Shown: positions 32,121-43,411, counted from the stretch's first letter. The stretch is 64,000 nucleotides of DNA from Prostheceraeus crozeri (GCA_907163375.1 CAJQUW010001866.1:1178001-1242000); one strand, 5' to 3'. The notes: generated from the letters alone by a model not told the origin. Translations and numbers: made by a program.

Positions 32121-32581
32121 TGAGTTGGTTGACTGCTGACGATATCAAGACTAAAGTGCAGCGTAATGCAGACGAAGCGACGTTGAAAGCTTTCGATAAT
32201 GTCTATTCACTCGATACCTTACCACCTGCAGTAAATCACTATCCCATCTTTATTGTGCTAAACACTCATTCTCAGAATTTAGGCGGTGAGCATTGGAAAG
32301 CGATCTTTATTGGAGAAGACCGACGTGGTGAACTATTTGACTCTCTTGCTCAACCTCCAAATATACCAACACAGCAGTGGTTGAGAAAACATACGCGTCA
32401 ATATCAGCGAAATGAACGCATACTACAACATCCACTTTCATCAACGTGTGGTGCTTTTGTACTGTACTTCATCTTAAAACGTTTACATGTATCTCGATTT
32501 GCATCTATTATTCAAAACTTTTCATGTAATCCATCCTCTAATGAAAAAATGATTTGTAAGTTCTATCATGATTTGAAATAA
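32120..32581 (+). CDS. Adenovirus-type maturation cysteine protease
   Basis: The 153-residue protein shows the catalytic histidine in GGEHWKAIFI, an acidic partner in GELFDSLAQPP, a Gln-containing HPLSSTCGAFVLYFI with the catalytic cysteine, and FSCNPSSNEKMI near the end. This is the Ulp1/adenain fold that matures virion proteins, probably at GG sites in the basic proteins nearby. The ATGA overlap with the capsid gene indicates a compact late block. Confidence 0.9.
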   Translation: MSWLTADDIKTKVQRNADEATLKAFDNVYSLDTLPPAVNHYPIFIVLNTHSQNLGGEHWKAIFIGEDRRGELFDSLAQPPNIPTQQWLRKHTRQYQRNERILQHPLSSTCGAFVLYFILKRLHVSRFASIIQNFSCNPSSNEKMICKFYHDLK

Positions 32582-32607
32582 AAACATCATGTTGGAAAAA
32601 TTGTTTT

Positions 32608-33153
32608 TTATTTTACAATCCGCTGGGTACGTACATACTCAATGAGATAGTCTAGGATCACATTTGCTTGTACATGAGATTTTAGTCCAGTAATGATCAC
32701 TTGACTATTATGAAAGATTGCCACATGCACAGGTAACCAACAACTAATGAGAGCTGCAGGAAAAAGTTCGGGTTTATAACACAAATTGTAACTGCTGGTA
32801 CGAATCTTCAAAAATGATAGACTGTCACTCAATTGAGTAGAGATCACCATATTGTCCACAGTCAGATTCGACATCACACACCTCTCCCTCTTCCATATCC
32901 GACGTAGTAGTCTTTGTAGCTCTAAGCGCATTGACTGCGCCGATGAATGAGAAAGGGCGCCGAGAATCTGTACAGTCCCATTTGGGAAGAGTTGAAGATT
33001 CCGTGAATTGTTCATCTTCACCACTAACATTTGAGGACGGCCCGGGTAATACTTGCTGTTTGGAAGCTGTTGGTGTAATGTTGTGAGATCGATTTTGGTG
33101 TAGAGTCTGAAGCGACGGAGAATGTTGACGATGGTGTAGCGATGGCGCTTCAT
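32608..33153 (-). CDS. TBP-like protein (TATA-binding protein fold), 181 aa
   Basis: From the ATG at 33153 the frame has the size of a TBP core and two imperfect repeats. Repeat 1 (about 5-85) has YTIVNILRRFRLYTKIDL, a Y-x-P-x-R matching TBP's NPKRF region, and LFPNGTVQILGA where TBP has LIFSSGKMVCTGA. Repeat 2 (about 93-175) has VDNMVIST, CYKPELFPAALI against TBP's YEPELFPGLI, and VAIFHNSQVIITGLKS against IFVSGKVVLTGAK. TBP bends TATA DNA to nucleate transcription. The gene is tail-to-tail with the protease and just downstream of two small paralogous genes on the same strand. Identification by eye is strong; whether it binds TATA is unknown. Confidence 0.85.
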   Translation of the reverse strand: MKRHRYTIVNILRRFRLYTKIDLTTLHQQLPNSKYYPGRPQMLVVKMNNSRNLQLFPNGTVQILGALSHSSAQSMRLELQRLLRRIWKRERCVMSNLTVDNMVISTQLSDSLSFLKIRTSSYNLCYKPELFPAALISCWLPVHVAIFHNSQVIITGLKSHVQANVILDYLIEYVRTQRIVK

Positions 33154-33475
33154 GATGAAAGAATGAGTAAATTGAGCGATGTACCTTCCTTCTATACTTT
33201 TCCCAACTACCTTGATGAAATGTGAAGTTAGTATGAAGTTGGGAATGATAGAGTTGAATTCGCCGATTGTTGACGCGCAGCCAGATGCGATTTCCAATAC
33301 GTGAATGTCTTTTCATATAGAAGTATTTCAAGTCCTTCATGATATGATGTAGAGATTGAAAATGACGATAAGATAAAGCAAACTCTCTTCTCACATTTCC
33401 AGTTGAATCTTTGAAATAGACGTTTCGATCATGATCCGTTTCAATACGTTGTAGGGAATCTAATTTCCAACTCAT
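33130..33475 (-). CDS. Small paralogous protein 1 (possibly PC4-like)
   Basis: About 115 residues match the neighbour at 33866-33498: W-x-LDSLQ, a D-x-x-x-NV-x-FK stretch, R-x-x-x-L-x-x-R-x-F-x-x-L-x-x-IM-x-DL, and WEKYRR-x-x-HRSI. The order of a short beta-rich part and then a helix with L-x-x-F-x-x-L recalls the ssDNA-binding coactivator PC4, but this is tentative. The frame runs on to 32825, overlapping the TBP-like gene in another frame; that S/H/Q-rich tail has no counterpart in the paralogue and is not counted. Confidence 0.55.
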
Positions 33476-33497
33476 GATGTGTGGTAGTCATGTCTGA

Positions 33498-33866
33498 TTA
33501 AGATTTGCATAGTAGGGCGATGAACTCACGACGAATAAATGTCATGATGGAGCGATGTATATATCTTCTATACTTCTCCCAATTGTATTTGCGAAATGAA
33601 AAACAGTTTGCGGAATGAGAATGGTAGATTTGAATTTCATTTCTGTAATGTTGAAGCCAAACTTGATCACCCAAGGAGATGAATCTTAATGTTTCAAAAT
33701 ATTCCAAATCCCTCATGATATCATTGAGGTTGACAAATTGTCGCCATGTTAATGTAATTCCTCTTGATGTATGACCATGAGAATTTTTGAAATGTACGTT
33801 GCCACCACGATCAACTCTGATATATTGTAGAGAGTCCAAAATCCAAGTCTTCATGATGTTATGCAA
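33498..33866 (-). CDS. Small paralogous protein 2 (possibly PC4-like), 122 aa
   Basis: Same pattern as paralogue 1 along its length, including LDSLQYIRVDRGGNVHFKNS, RGITLTWRQFVNLNDIMRDL and WEKYRRYIHRSIM. A tandem duplication 23 bp apart is implied. Its ATG lies 3 bp from the start of the divergent plus-strand frame at 33869, so the two share a promoter region. Function unknown; PC4-like fold is a suggestion only. Confidence 0.6.
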   Translation of the reverse strand: MHNIMKTWILDSLQYIRVDRGGNVHFKNSHGHTSRGITLTWRQFVNLNDIMRDLEYFETLRFISLGDQVWLQHYRNEIQIYHSHSANCFSFRKYNWEKYRRYIHRSIMTFIRREFIALLCKS

Positions 33867-33889
33867 AGTTGCAGATCAGCAATATAAAA

Positions 33890-35286
33890 ATGTCGTTTTA
33901 TCATATTTTGCTTAGCAATGCGGCTACAAAGAGATTTACTGGTAATCGAGCCGCACTCTTTTCTACTCCCATTGATCATGCACAACAGCTAAATGGAAAT
34001 TTGGAAGTGGGTGTCACTCAACTTGTTTATAGCAACTGTGTCTATACTTTTGATCATGAGGTGATGACTATTAATATGAGGCGTACAGCTGCTTATCAAT
34101 GTGAAAAGGAGTGCCGAGTATGCATTCCACAGTGGCCAAAGAAAGATCTCTTATCATGTAAAAAGTTTATATATGATTTCTTGAATAAAGCGAGTAAACA
34201 TATTGTCCAATTTACTCCGCACAATGATGATTATAATTATGTACATCATGTAGTTGAGAAAGATTGGATTGTTGGTTTAAGTCCAAGTTTAAGAAATGAT
34301 TTAGGTTACCTCGCTAGCGCCTTAACAAGCTATGATAATTTTAACGTTAATTACCACCCAAGTGGTCATAAACAGTTAATATATCGAGAGGAAGCTTATT
34401 ATGTAGATCTTATTCCAAGAAATGAGAAGACGTTGGTGAAGAAGATTGTGATTAAGCCAAGAAAGACAAACATGTCTCCTGAAACATTATTGAAGAAATT
34501 TAATTATCTCCTTCGAGTTGATGGCAAACAAGTGGCAACATTGACTTATATTAAATCATCTAATCATATTGCAATAAGCAAATTAAATGATGATGATCTA
34601 GTATTAGTTTGTTCAAAAGATTTTCATCAGTTCTTACGACATCATTCTGCAGCTGTTCATGGAAAATCTGATATGCAACATTTACCATGTGAAAGGTCAA
34701 ATCAATTTGATACAGAATGGACCGTATCTTTATACAGAAAGTGTGTAGAGCCTTTAGGTGGTATCTTACATGAAACAAGAGTGTTGATGCCTCGCATTAT
34801 TACTTCGGCTAAATTGGTTGTAGATTATTTAAATGAAGTGATTAATGAGCAACATATTTCATTTTCTGAAAAAGAAGGTACTTTGTCTCTCACTATAAGT
34901 GGAAAAGGTATTGAACTAATTATGGATAAAACTCTAATGGACATTTTGGGTTTTGATCAAAATATCTTTAAAAGTGGTACTGTAACCAAAGCTAGCGCAG
35001 ACATGTCGCTATCGCGTCGTATTAACTATTTTCAGATATATTCCAATATTGGTGAAGATGTACGTGTGGGAGATGTTGAAGCTCCATTGCTAGCAATGAT
35101 ACCATACCAGCCAAAAAGCTGCAGTATTTTATCTGAGCATACTTTCTAGAAAGTGCATTATACAAAGCTGAAATCAAACTACATCCCACAAATTGATATT
35201 GCCATTTATGACGATGCTGGTGCGTTGATTCCTTTTCATAAAGATGCTGTGACAAGTATCACACTCCATTTCCGAATGAAGAGTTA
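33890..35286 (+). pseudogene. Polinton virion-type protein A (LPSN/LEVGV family) region
   Basis: The start MSFYHILLSNAATKRF with NGNLEVGVTQLVYSN belongs to a protein type commonly linked to Polintons in invertebrates (pattern: short N-terminal beta strand, then L-x-G-x-x-EVG and a Y-x-N turn, ending in an LHFR-like strand). Its role is unknown; a capsid-associated or spike role is guessed. The region is not one continuous frame. It is followed by a paralogue at 35327. Confidence 0.6.
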
Positions 35287-35326
35287 ATGCAAACGTATGC
35301 TAATATATTTTTCCAATGTGAATAAT

Positions 35327-36847
35327 ATGGAAAGTGAAAATAAGGACTCGTTTCTAATCTACTTGCCCAGTAATGCTTCTATGAATAAATTTCCCAAAAA
35401 TAAACCATCAGACTATCGAGTAGAATTAAATCGGCCACTGCATTTAGAAGGTGAATTGGAGGTTGGCGTTTCTAGTATTTGCTATGATAGCAATATTCAG
35501 AATGTGAATGATTTGGAAGAAATGATATTGACTCCTCGCACCCATGATGGAATAACGATGAATAATGCATTTCAGTTCCCATACAATTTAACATCAGATG
35601 GAAAGTGGAACTATGAATGGATTCAGATAAAATCAGATTCTTATGAACCATTTGGGAATGAGAAAATTATTAAGGCATTCAACAGTGGTAATACTTCCAT
35701 CATGAAGAATAAAAATCAGAAAGCTTATGAATTTACTATCTATCATTGGAGTGGGAGACAGTTCCTCCGCTTTCATTCTTTTACTAAAGGTCTTACGCTG
35801 AGGTTGGATAATGAATTCTATCCACATCTTGGTTTTGGTCATGGACTACATCTAACATCAATTGCTACTGCAAATGTTGAAAAAGTTTATTCAAATCGAA
35901 TCAACAAATTTCATTATAGATTTAAAATATTTGATGAAGATGTTGTAGAATGCGAAGAACGCATCATTTTGAAAAAGCGTGGTGTTCAACCTTTATCACT
36001 TATTGAGTTAGTAAAACGATGGAATGAGACTGTGGGTAAGAAGTATGGAGAGAAAATTATGGCGAACAAAAATTAGTTGGTTATTCAGAAATATAATGAC
36101 AAACTTACAGTTTATTTCTCTCCAACCTTGCGTCATTTTGTAAGACATTATACACCTATTATTGGAAGCGGTGTGGTGTATGCTTCTCATGAATATCACA
36201 CTAAAGCTGATTCAGTTAATGATGAATGGTGGGTGGACATCTATGGCGATCGCATCAAGAAAATTTACCAGTCTTATGAAGAATCTAAAGTTGCTATCAA
36301 TATAATGCCGCGTCTATATCATACAGTTGAAAGCTTCATTCATGTAGTAAATCCTTATATACAACAGAAGTTGAAGCATGTGATGAAAAGTAAATATGAT
36401 GTAAAGACACACCACATTTCGTTTTCAATTGAAAATCAACGCGTTGTTCTGAGACTGGGTGATGACATTCAATGTCAATTGAGTAAAAATTTGAAAAAAC
36501 TCTTTGGTTTTTCAATGCTACAAACAGTGTTTGCTGCTGCGCATACGATTGGTATAGAAACACCAATGACACTTGATAAACATGAACAGCACCTTTACAT
36601 TCAAAGTGATTTGATTCTACCTATTTCTGTTGGTGAGAAAAAAGAATACATTTTACGTGATTTCATTCATGATAAAGACGCTTCATATGGAATAGTCGAG
36701 AAGATGTTTGAATCTATTTTCTATCGTCCCGTCGTCAAACAAACTATACCCTCTATTGCTATCAAAATTACCAATGGTTTACAAGAGTGCATCCATGTGA
36801 AAGATACTAAATCCCTCGTAACTTTAGTGTTTCGGAAAACAAAGTGA
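35327..36847 (+). pseudogene. Polinton virion-type protein B (LPSNAS/LEVGV family) region
   Basis: The start MESENKDSFLIYLPSNASM, with LHLEGELEVGVSSICY, is the same family as protein A, and the C-terminus ends in the family's LVFRKTK-like strand. A segment HLYIQSDLILPISVG matches the family's conserved late motif. It is interrupted, so counted as a broken part. The two genes form a tandem paralogous pair. Confidence 0.6.
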
Positions 36848-37026
36848 AGTCATTGTGATATGTTTATTGAAATAAAAATATGTATATGAAAAAGTCTTTT
36901 CACAGATATAGGGGGAATGAGCTAACTGTAGGCATATATTCACAAAGAAGAAACGATCTCATGCGATACATAAAACAACCATGTATATCTACAAAAAGCA
37001 ACATCAAAATACTGAGTTAAAGTTGA

Positions 37027-40000
37027 TTATGTCAATACATCTCCTGAATGTGGTAGCGTGAGTTTAATTCTTTTGGGTGGTGGTATGTTTGTGTCAGGAT
37101 GTCCATGTGGAAGAGATGTGTTATGTCCTATCGAACACCTCTTATCCTCCCATGCTGAAAGTGCTCGTTTCTTGAACGTGTACGTTTTCACAGTATGAAC
37201 TTGAGATTTTAAGATTGTCATATTGACAAACGTTATATTTTTATTTTTATAGGCCTTCTTATAGGAGCGATGTTTAATTTTATGAACAATGGATTTTGAT
37301 ATACCTTTAGCACGCTTAATACTATCTGCACATTCTTTTAATTTCATGGAATACATTTTAGGACGGAGGAGAATCATTTCATCTATTTCCTTTCCTGCTG
37401 TTTCATCCTTAAAGCAACCAAGTTTGGCTTTATTCTGTATGGAATAGAGTGGATGAGTGGGATTGTAGTTAGATGTGTCGAAATATTTTTCTAATGACTT
37501 GCCTACTTCATTAAAATTTAAATCTTTTTGAGTGGTAATTCCTAAAAAGAAACTATCTGTATCACCACCCAGCAAGCGAACCTCTTTTACGAGAGGGCAT
37601 GGTTTTAATATTTTGTCGAAGAGTTGATACATTTCAAGCTTGGAATAATCTAAAACGGCTTGCCCAATATAGATGGGTTTGCACAACTCAACTTCTGATT
37701 TTATCATTTTAACACCTACAAGATCCTCATCGATGAGGTCTCTATCAATGAAAAGAGGTTCTGAAAAGAGGGTCAATTTGTGATATTTTTGTTCATCAAC
37801 GACTAGTTTGTAGTTCATACGTTTTCTAACATCCTCCATAGTCTTTCCGAAAAGACTGTTATTCTTATATTTATAAAAATCCTTTTCAAAATTATTTTGG
37901 GCAAATGCACGTTTTTGACTGTTACTATCTATGTAGGCTTTCTGTCTAAATTTGATAATGCGGTGAACTGACTTTAGAAGCATGCCCATTTCTAAATAGA
38001 ATTTTAGTATGCAGAAGTGTACAAGATAATTTTTCTTATCATATTGGGTGAGTAAAAGTTTGCGGCATGGTTTGTACCTTGGCTGTCTACACTCTGTTAA
38101 GTTATTATGAAATTGTGACATGAATGGTGAAAACATATCTTCAGTCACTTCACCAGATTCAGGTGCGAGTGGGAAATCAGCAGTTTTATTTTTAATGCTA
38201 TTTGGATAAATCAAATCCACTTCAAAATAATATCCCCAATCACCTTCATCTGGAATCTTCAGTATGTTTGAAGGGTTGGAGTAATACTCAAGCTCATCTT
38301 GATTTAACCAACTAAACTCGGAATGAGGTAGTGGTTTAGACAGTGAACTGCCATATAAATTATTTTGGTCATAGTACTTTAGGTGGGTATGATCATCACC
38401 TCCTGTTTCAGATTTTATATGATGTTTATTTACAAATGTGAGACCACCGCGTATTCCGCCCTCAAATATATTATACATCTCCGGATCTTGTAAGAGATGA
38501 ATGGTCTCACCAGTCATTTTAAAGGCTGATTTAAAGGACATGGCTGGTAGACTGACAAAGTGGACAGCATCTAATTTGTCTTCTTCTAATGCCACTCGTC
38601 GAAATTCCTGAAAGACATCAGCCAGCAAAATGACATCTAATTCTAAGTAAGCGATCATATAATCGCCAAACGTTTTACATTCAAATTTTAACCATGCCTC
38701 TTGAGCATGTTCATAATCTTCTACTGGACAATCTTTACCCGTCAAATCGTTTTGGAATTTGTCAATGGAAGGAAGGGTTGTTTCATTTAGTTTAGACATT
38801 GAGCTAAAATACGCATAAGGAAAGACTCCTTTGCGAGTGATTATTTTATCCGTTAAGTTTGGATAGTGTTTCTTCAAAGTTTGACTATGGGGAAGAAACT
38901 TGAGATTACGAACGAGAGAAGCTAGTGACGCTGACATGAATTGGAATGAATCTAAAAATTTTATTTCGAAGAAGACTGTCTTATTTTCTTTAGTTTTATC
39001 TACTGGTACTTTTGCTGTCATTGCCATGAATTTTTCTCTCGTTTGTGCTATTACATTAAACTGCCACGATTTCATCTGGCTCAACCCTCCTTTTATGAGC
39101 ATATGACTGTCATAGCCCTTAAAGTTATGAAAAATGACGGGTAGTGCACGACGTCTCAACCTAAGTGAAAAGTTACATTTGGAGCAGAGTGCGTTTCTAA
39201 ATTTACCAGTGATGTGATCATGATCACGCACTTTCTTAATTTTATCGTCATCAAACGTTTTATGACATTTAGGACAGGATGTGCAACTTTCAAATTTTTG
39301 TTTGTCTTCATCTGTCATATGTAGTGACTTACGCTGCAATTGGGAATCATATGATTGTTGAAATTTAGCAGCTTTATCGAGAAATTCTAGAAATTTTGAA
39401 ATGCAATCTTCACCTTGCCAAGTATGCATTTTGTTTTGTCTATTCCTAAAGTGGTCATGCCATACTTCATAGCAGGATATGGCTGCTGGCTTGTGGATGA
39501 TATCATCAATGTAGCATTCTATGTCTGCGTAAATGACACGCAGGGGACTTAATTCGTCACCATTATCCCTATGTGAAAATATTTTATCTTTGGGCATGCG
39601 TTCCATTTGTAATTTACCTCGCTTGCACCATTCATAGTGAGTTTCAAATTTATCTTTACTCCAAAAGGAGCGGATGCAGCGGTCGTAAACAAAATGTTCA
39701 CCTCTTTTAGAGTGCCCCAAGTGAGTGTACAAGCGAGAGATTTTGGGAATACCACAGTAGTGCCATTCCTCGCTATCATCTTGTTTTACTAATAAGAGGT
39801 TGACTACACGTTCATAACAAGTTGAACGTGAATTATAGCGGGCACCCTTCAACCCCTTCTCCCACACGTGAACGACAATTTTAATCTTATTATGTTTTTC
39901 GAACGTTTCTACATCTTTGATTTTCATGTTGTTACTATCACAACCTTCAAAGTCTAGTTCATCCTCCCACTGTCTATAGCTATAGGTATGATTTCGATTC

Positions 40001-40995
40001 GCGTTGATATCATTATAGTGAAGGATGGATAGGACTGCATATTTGAAACACTGTGATTTACAATCGACATTGATGACAGCTTTCTTATTATACAACGTTT
40101 TTGGTAGTTTAAATGTACCTCGAGCTGCATGACTTTCTAATAGTGAAATTTTGAATATGGCTGAGTCCACACCATCAAAAATGAGAGCGCTGTCGCGTTG
40201 ATTGAATTTATCTACATTTGATTTTAAACATTGAATGTGAAAATTTAGCCAAGACTCGCAGTCTACAACTTCGGTTGCGGAAGAGGAAGGAACATGAAAC
40301 TGTATTCTCTCCGTCACTTGACCCGTTTGAAAATCCATCTTAATATATTTTAGTTTAAGGTAGATGAGCGCCTTCATTCTAAAATTCTCTAAATTGTTGA
40401 AGAGCGCTTCGATAATGTTTGAATTTTGAAGGAGCCACTCAGGAAAATCTACTACTTGAGTATTGGACTCCATGCAGTAGTCGCGTACTAAATTATTATG
40501 TGAAACATTAATGAGGTAGATGGTAGAGGTACCGCTGTTGTAGTGATCATTTGCATGCGTGTGTTGAAGTCTGTGCGAAGATCGCTGAAAGTGACTATCA
40601 AAAGAAAGAGGCCACAAATCGCAAGGAAAGAAGATGTCATCATCAGAATCAACTTCACCTCCGGAGATTGACGCCGCTTTGCGTTGACACACACGTTGTT
40701 TGATGTGTCGAAGGAGACTGTGCTTCCTTGTAAACATATGTCCGCAGTCGGCACATTCCCACTCGTTGCCTTGTCGCGAGAGTCCTGAGCTGGAACTCAC
40801 ATCACCTGAAAGAGAAATCATTCTTTCATCTCTGTTCAAGTCTCAGTGTATTGTTACAACCTACCTTGACTCAGCAACTCTAAACTTTCCTCGAGAAGGG
40901 AGGGTGTTGGTGATGAAGTTGATGCCTGAAATTGAGGAGGATGCTATTAGCCACACGTTTGAGGGAGATGAGTGAAGAAATTTTCAACTTACCAT
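37027..40995 (-). CDS. Polinton protein-primed DNA polymerase B
   Basis: The main frame is about 1,270 residues. A C2H2 zinc finger (CADCGHMFTRKHSLLRHIK) is near the N-terminus, and CPKCHKTFDDDKIKKVRDHD with HITGKFRNALCSKC forms the usual zinc-binding region. Exonuclease motifs: YADIECYID, HNFKGYDSH and YLELDVILLADVF. Polymerase motifs: YYDQNNLYGSSL (A), NSLFGKTMEDV (B) and GGDTDSFFLGI (C). It copies the element from a protein primer. Candidate short introns lie at the 5' end (40992-40926 and 40864-40806), the first starting directly after the ATG at 40995-40993, all with GT/AG ends. The frame looks whole. Confidence 0.95.
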
Positions 40996-41054
40996 TTCAA
41001 CGAAATTATGTTTAAGCTTGATACTTCAACACGATAGAGACTTCACTCAAATAA

Positions 41055-41137
41055 TACGTCTCAAATTTGGAATTCACTTGTACGCCTCAAATAATAACAG
41101 AATTCGCTAGACAACAGTTCACTTATGCGTCTCAAAG
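41055..41137. promoter_or_regulatory. Triple TTCACT...ACGYCTCAAA repeat in the PolB 5' region
   Basis: TACGTCTCAAAT (41055), TACGCCTCAAAT (41081) and TGCGTCTCAAAG (41126) are each preceded by TTCACT. Three copies within 90 bp between two divergent genes suggest a binding-site cluster, possibly for a factor acting on PolB. Confidence 0.5.
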
Positions 41138-41167
41138 ACAGAGTGAAATGACACGAATGTCACTTTG

Positions 41168-41215
41168 CATATATACTTTCATATTCATCATTCATTGGCT
41201 GTTCATTCTGATTGG
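41168..41215 (-). promoter_or_regulatory. CCAAT-CCAAT-TATA promoter of PolB
   Basis: On the minus strand CCAAT lies at 41215-41211 and 41198-41194, 17 bp apart as in the left promoter, followed by GTATATATGC (41177-41168). The PolB ATG is about 175 bp downstream. Confidence 0.6.
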
Positions 41216-41275
41216 TTGCTTGTTGATACTTAAGAATTAGAAAACATTTCAAAGTTATTATTATTCACAGTGAAC

Positions 41276-41671
41276 ATGACAAGCCCTCCGACAACACCAA
41301 ACACAAAATTCTCTTCTCCATCCTCAACACCAAACGCTCCAACGAAGGCAGAGAAGGTGTTATTACCAGCGGACAACGAAGAGAGTGTATGTGAGAAGGA
41401 GTGTCCCGACTTAACAGGCGTGAGGTGGAAGTATCTCCAGTACGATACTGACGATGTGATGGAGATCACCAGCACCAAGTTCCTCCACCAATTATGGGAG
41501 TGGTACACCCCTAACTCCCAGCCACGAACTATGGAGGAGTGGGAGTATATTGACAAAGTGCGGCTCGCAGTGGAAGAACGATTAAAGCAACTGAACTGTT
41601 TTTGTTATCTATGTGAAGCCAGACTCTGGGACGATATTGACGATGAAGACCTTTTGAAATACATGCCATAA
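41276..41671 (+). CDS. Small acidic protein, divergent from PolB
   Basis: The 131-residue protein has an S/T/P-rich N-terminus (to about 35), an acidic middle and a terminal CFCYLCEARLWDDIDDEDL with a C-x-C-x2-C cluster. It is not recognised. It shares the 280-bp intergenic region with PolB, so joint regulation is likely. AATAAA (41671-41676) starts at its stop codon. Confidence 0.55.
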   Translation: MTSPPTTPNTKFSSPSSTPNAPTKAEKVLLPADNEESVCEKECPDLTGVRWKYLQYDTDDVMEITSTKFLHQLWEWYTPNSQPRTMEEWEYIDKVRLAVEERLKQLNCFCYLCEARLWDDIDDEDLLKYMP

Positions 41672-42267
41672 TAAATTTTTTATTTCATATTATCTTTGCT
41701 TTCATACTGACGTACTTGAACGGGGCTTCAGTGGATGATTTAACCATGTATGAATTTTCATTTGGAAATAGTAGCACGCTTAGTCTAACTTGTAAATCTT
41801 AAAACATTTCATATGGACGATGATGGTAGATGAAATAGTGTCAAATAAATTAAGATAGCTTACACTTCTGATACAGGGATAGCAATCGACTGCGATCCAT
41901 GTGTAAAGAGCTTGTTAGACTACGGAAGAGAGAAGTGTGTTATGTTGCGTGTGGCGCGTGAGTGTCCTCCCATTTCATTCCATTCATCAATTCGTCTCAT
42001 TGATAGAGACAGGTAGAACTCATGGTTCTCATAACGTATGCAATGGAAAGTTTTAGGCAACCTTCGACAGTTGGCTAAATGTCGCCCTGGCGCGAATGCA
42101 TACTACGTTGAGACAGAGGCAATCACTCGCAAACATGACGCAGAGAGGTTTAACAAGATTGACCATTGCCGAATGTCCCTTGCGGTATACATAGCTACGG
42201 GTTTCACCGCCGCCCTTTACAGGAACGCCCGTCGAAAGGAAGTATTACACCGAACTTCATTTGCAAC

Positions 42268-43411
42268 GTTCAAGTTGACTGATAGCAGATTCAACTTAAT
42301 GATAGTATTCGCCAGTCCGAAGACTGCCCAGGGCAAACCGCGAGGAGTTTCTATCATGTCTTGCCCCATGGTGGCCCTTAAGAGAGCCGATGGTTCGTTC
42401 TCGGGGGGTGTGAATTTGACTATTGGCTGGAATAGTCAATGGGTATGACGGTTAGGTTGTCATAGACCCTATACCGCCGAGGTCGTACTGGTGCATCTGG
42501 CCCCTTTCGGATGCGGGTGGTTTTAGGAGTCCACACCTCATCCGTCCAAACGATCCTCTTGATCTTCCCCTTCTTCTCATCCTCTTCATCCCACTCGTCG
42601 AGGATGACGAACTCGGGAATGGCGTTGTCTTCATCGATGAAGACGGGAATGTTGTCGGCAGATGTCGCTTCCATCGTGACTTCAAATTGAATGAGAAGCG
42701 CTACAATCTTCTGGCTTATATAGGGTTTTCAACAATGAATTGCTCAACAGCGAATCAGAATGCTTCAGGGATAGCAATCGACTGCATAATGTTCAAGTTG
42801 ACTGATAGCAGATTCAACTTAATGATAGTATTCGCCAGTCCGAAGACTGCCCAGGGCAAACCGCGTGGAGGTTCTATCATGTCTTGCCCCATGGTGGCCC
42901 TTAAGAGAGCCGATGGTTCGTTCTCGGGAGTAACGTCATCTTACACCCTACCAATTCTGCTGAGAGAGTCTTTGACTCTCTCTTTGGTAGCACTGTCGAC
43001 TTCCACGCTAATTGGCACGTGACTAAAAAGTGGAATGTAGCGCCATTCCGTTGGATTGACAGCAGTTGCTGTCATCGGATTGCCAATCCGAGCAAGATTA
43101 TTAAAAACTCTGTCTTGCTCCTCTAGCCTGCAAACTCCTCAAATAAATTTCGCGGCCTTAACTGCGGTCCGCGAGGAGAGCTGACTTGACTGTTCGGCGT
43201 CTGCATGATTGAAATGAAATGAAATGAGAGGCAGTGGTTTATATACCCCTCTAACGCGACGCAACGTTCAAGTTGACTGATAGCAGATTCAACTTAATGA
43301 TAGTATTCGCCAGTCCGAAGACTGCCTAGGGCAAACCGCGTGGAGGTTCTATCATGTCTTGCCCCTAGGTGGCCCTTAAGAGAGCCGATGGTTCGTTCTC
43401 GGGAGTGACGT
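42268..43411 (+). repeat. Three spaced copies of a 140-bp repeat inside the Polinton
   Basis: The block GTTCAAGTTGACTGATAGCA ... GATGGTTCGTTCTCGGG starts at 42268, 42791 and 43266 and is nearly identical each time, with about 480-520 bp between starts. Words such as CAGGGATAGCAATCGACTGC also recur (41875 and 42768). No good frame is shared, so this is probably noncoding. Confidence 0.85.
42420..42674 (-). CDS. Hypothetical acidic/basic small protein (84 aa)
   Basis: The N-terminal half is acidic (FVILDEWDEEDEKKG), the C-terminal half basic and P-rich (RKGPDAPVRPRRYRVYDN). It lies between copies of the 140-bp repeat. No family recognised. The charge switch makes a real protein plausible, but the length is short. 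Confidence 0.35.
   Translation of the reverse strand: MEATSADNIPVFIDEDNAIPEFVILDEWDEEDEKKGKIKRIVWTDEVWTPKTTRIRKGPDAPVRPRRYRVYDNLTVIPIDYSSQ

Noticed and set aside
32825-33130. S/H/Q-rich tail of the first PC4-like frame
   Set aside because: It overlaps the TBP-like gene in another frame and is absent from the paralogue, so it is probably an open frame by chance.
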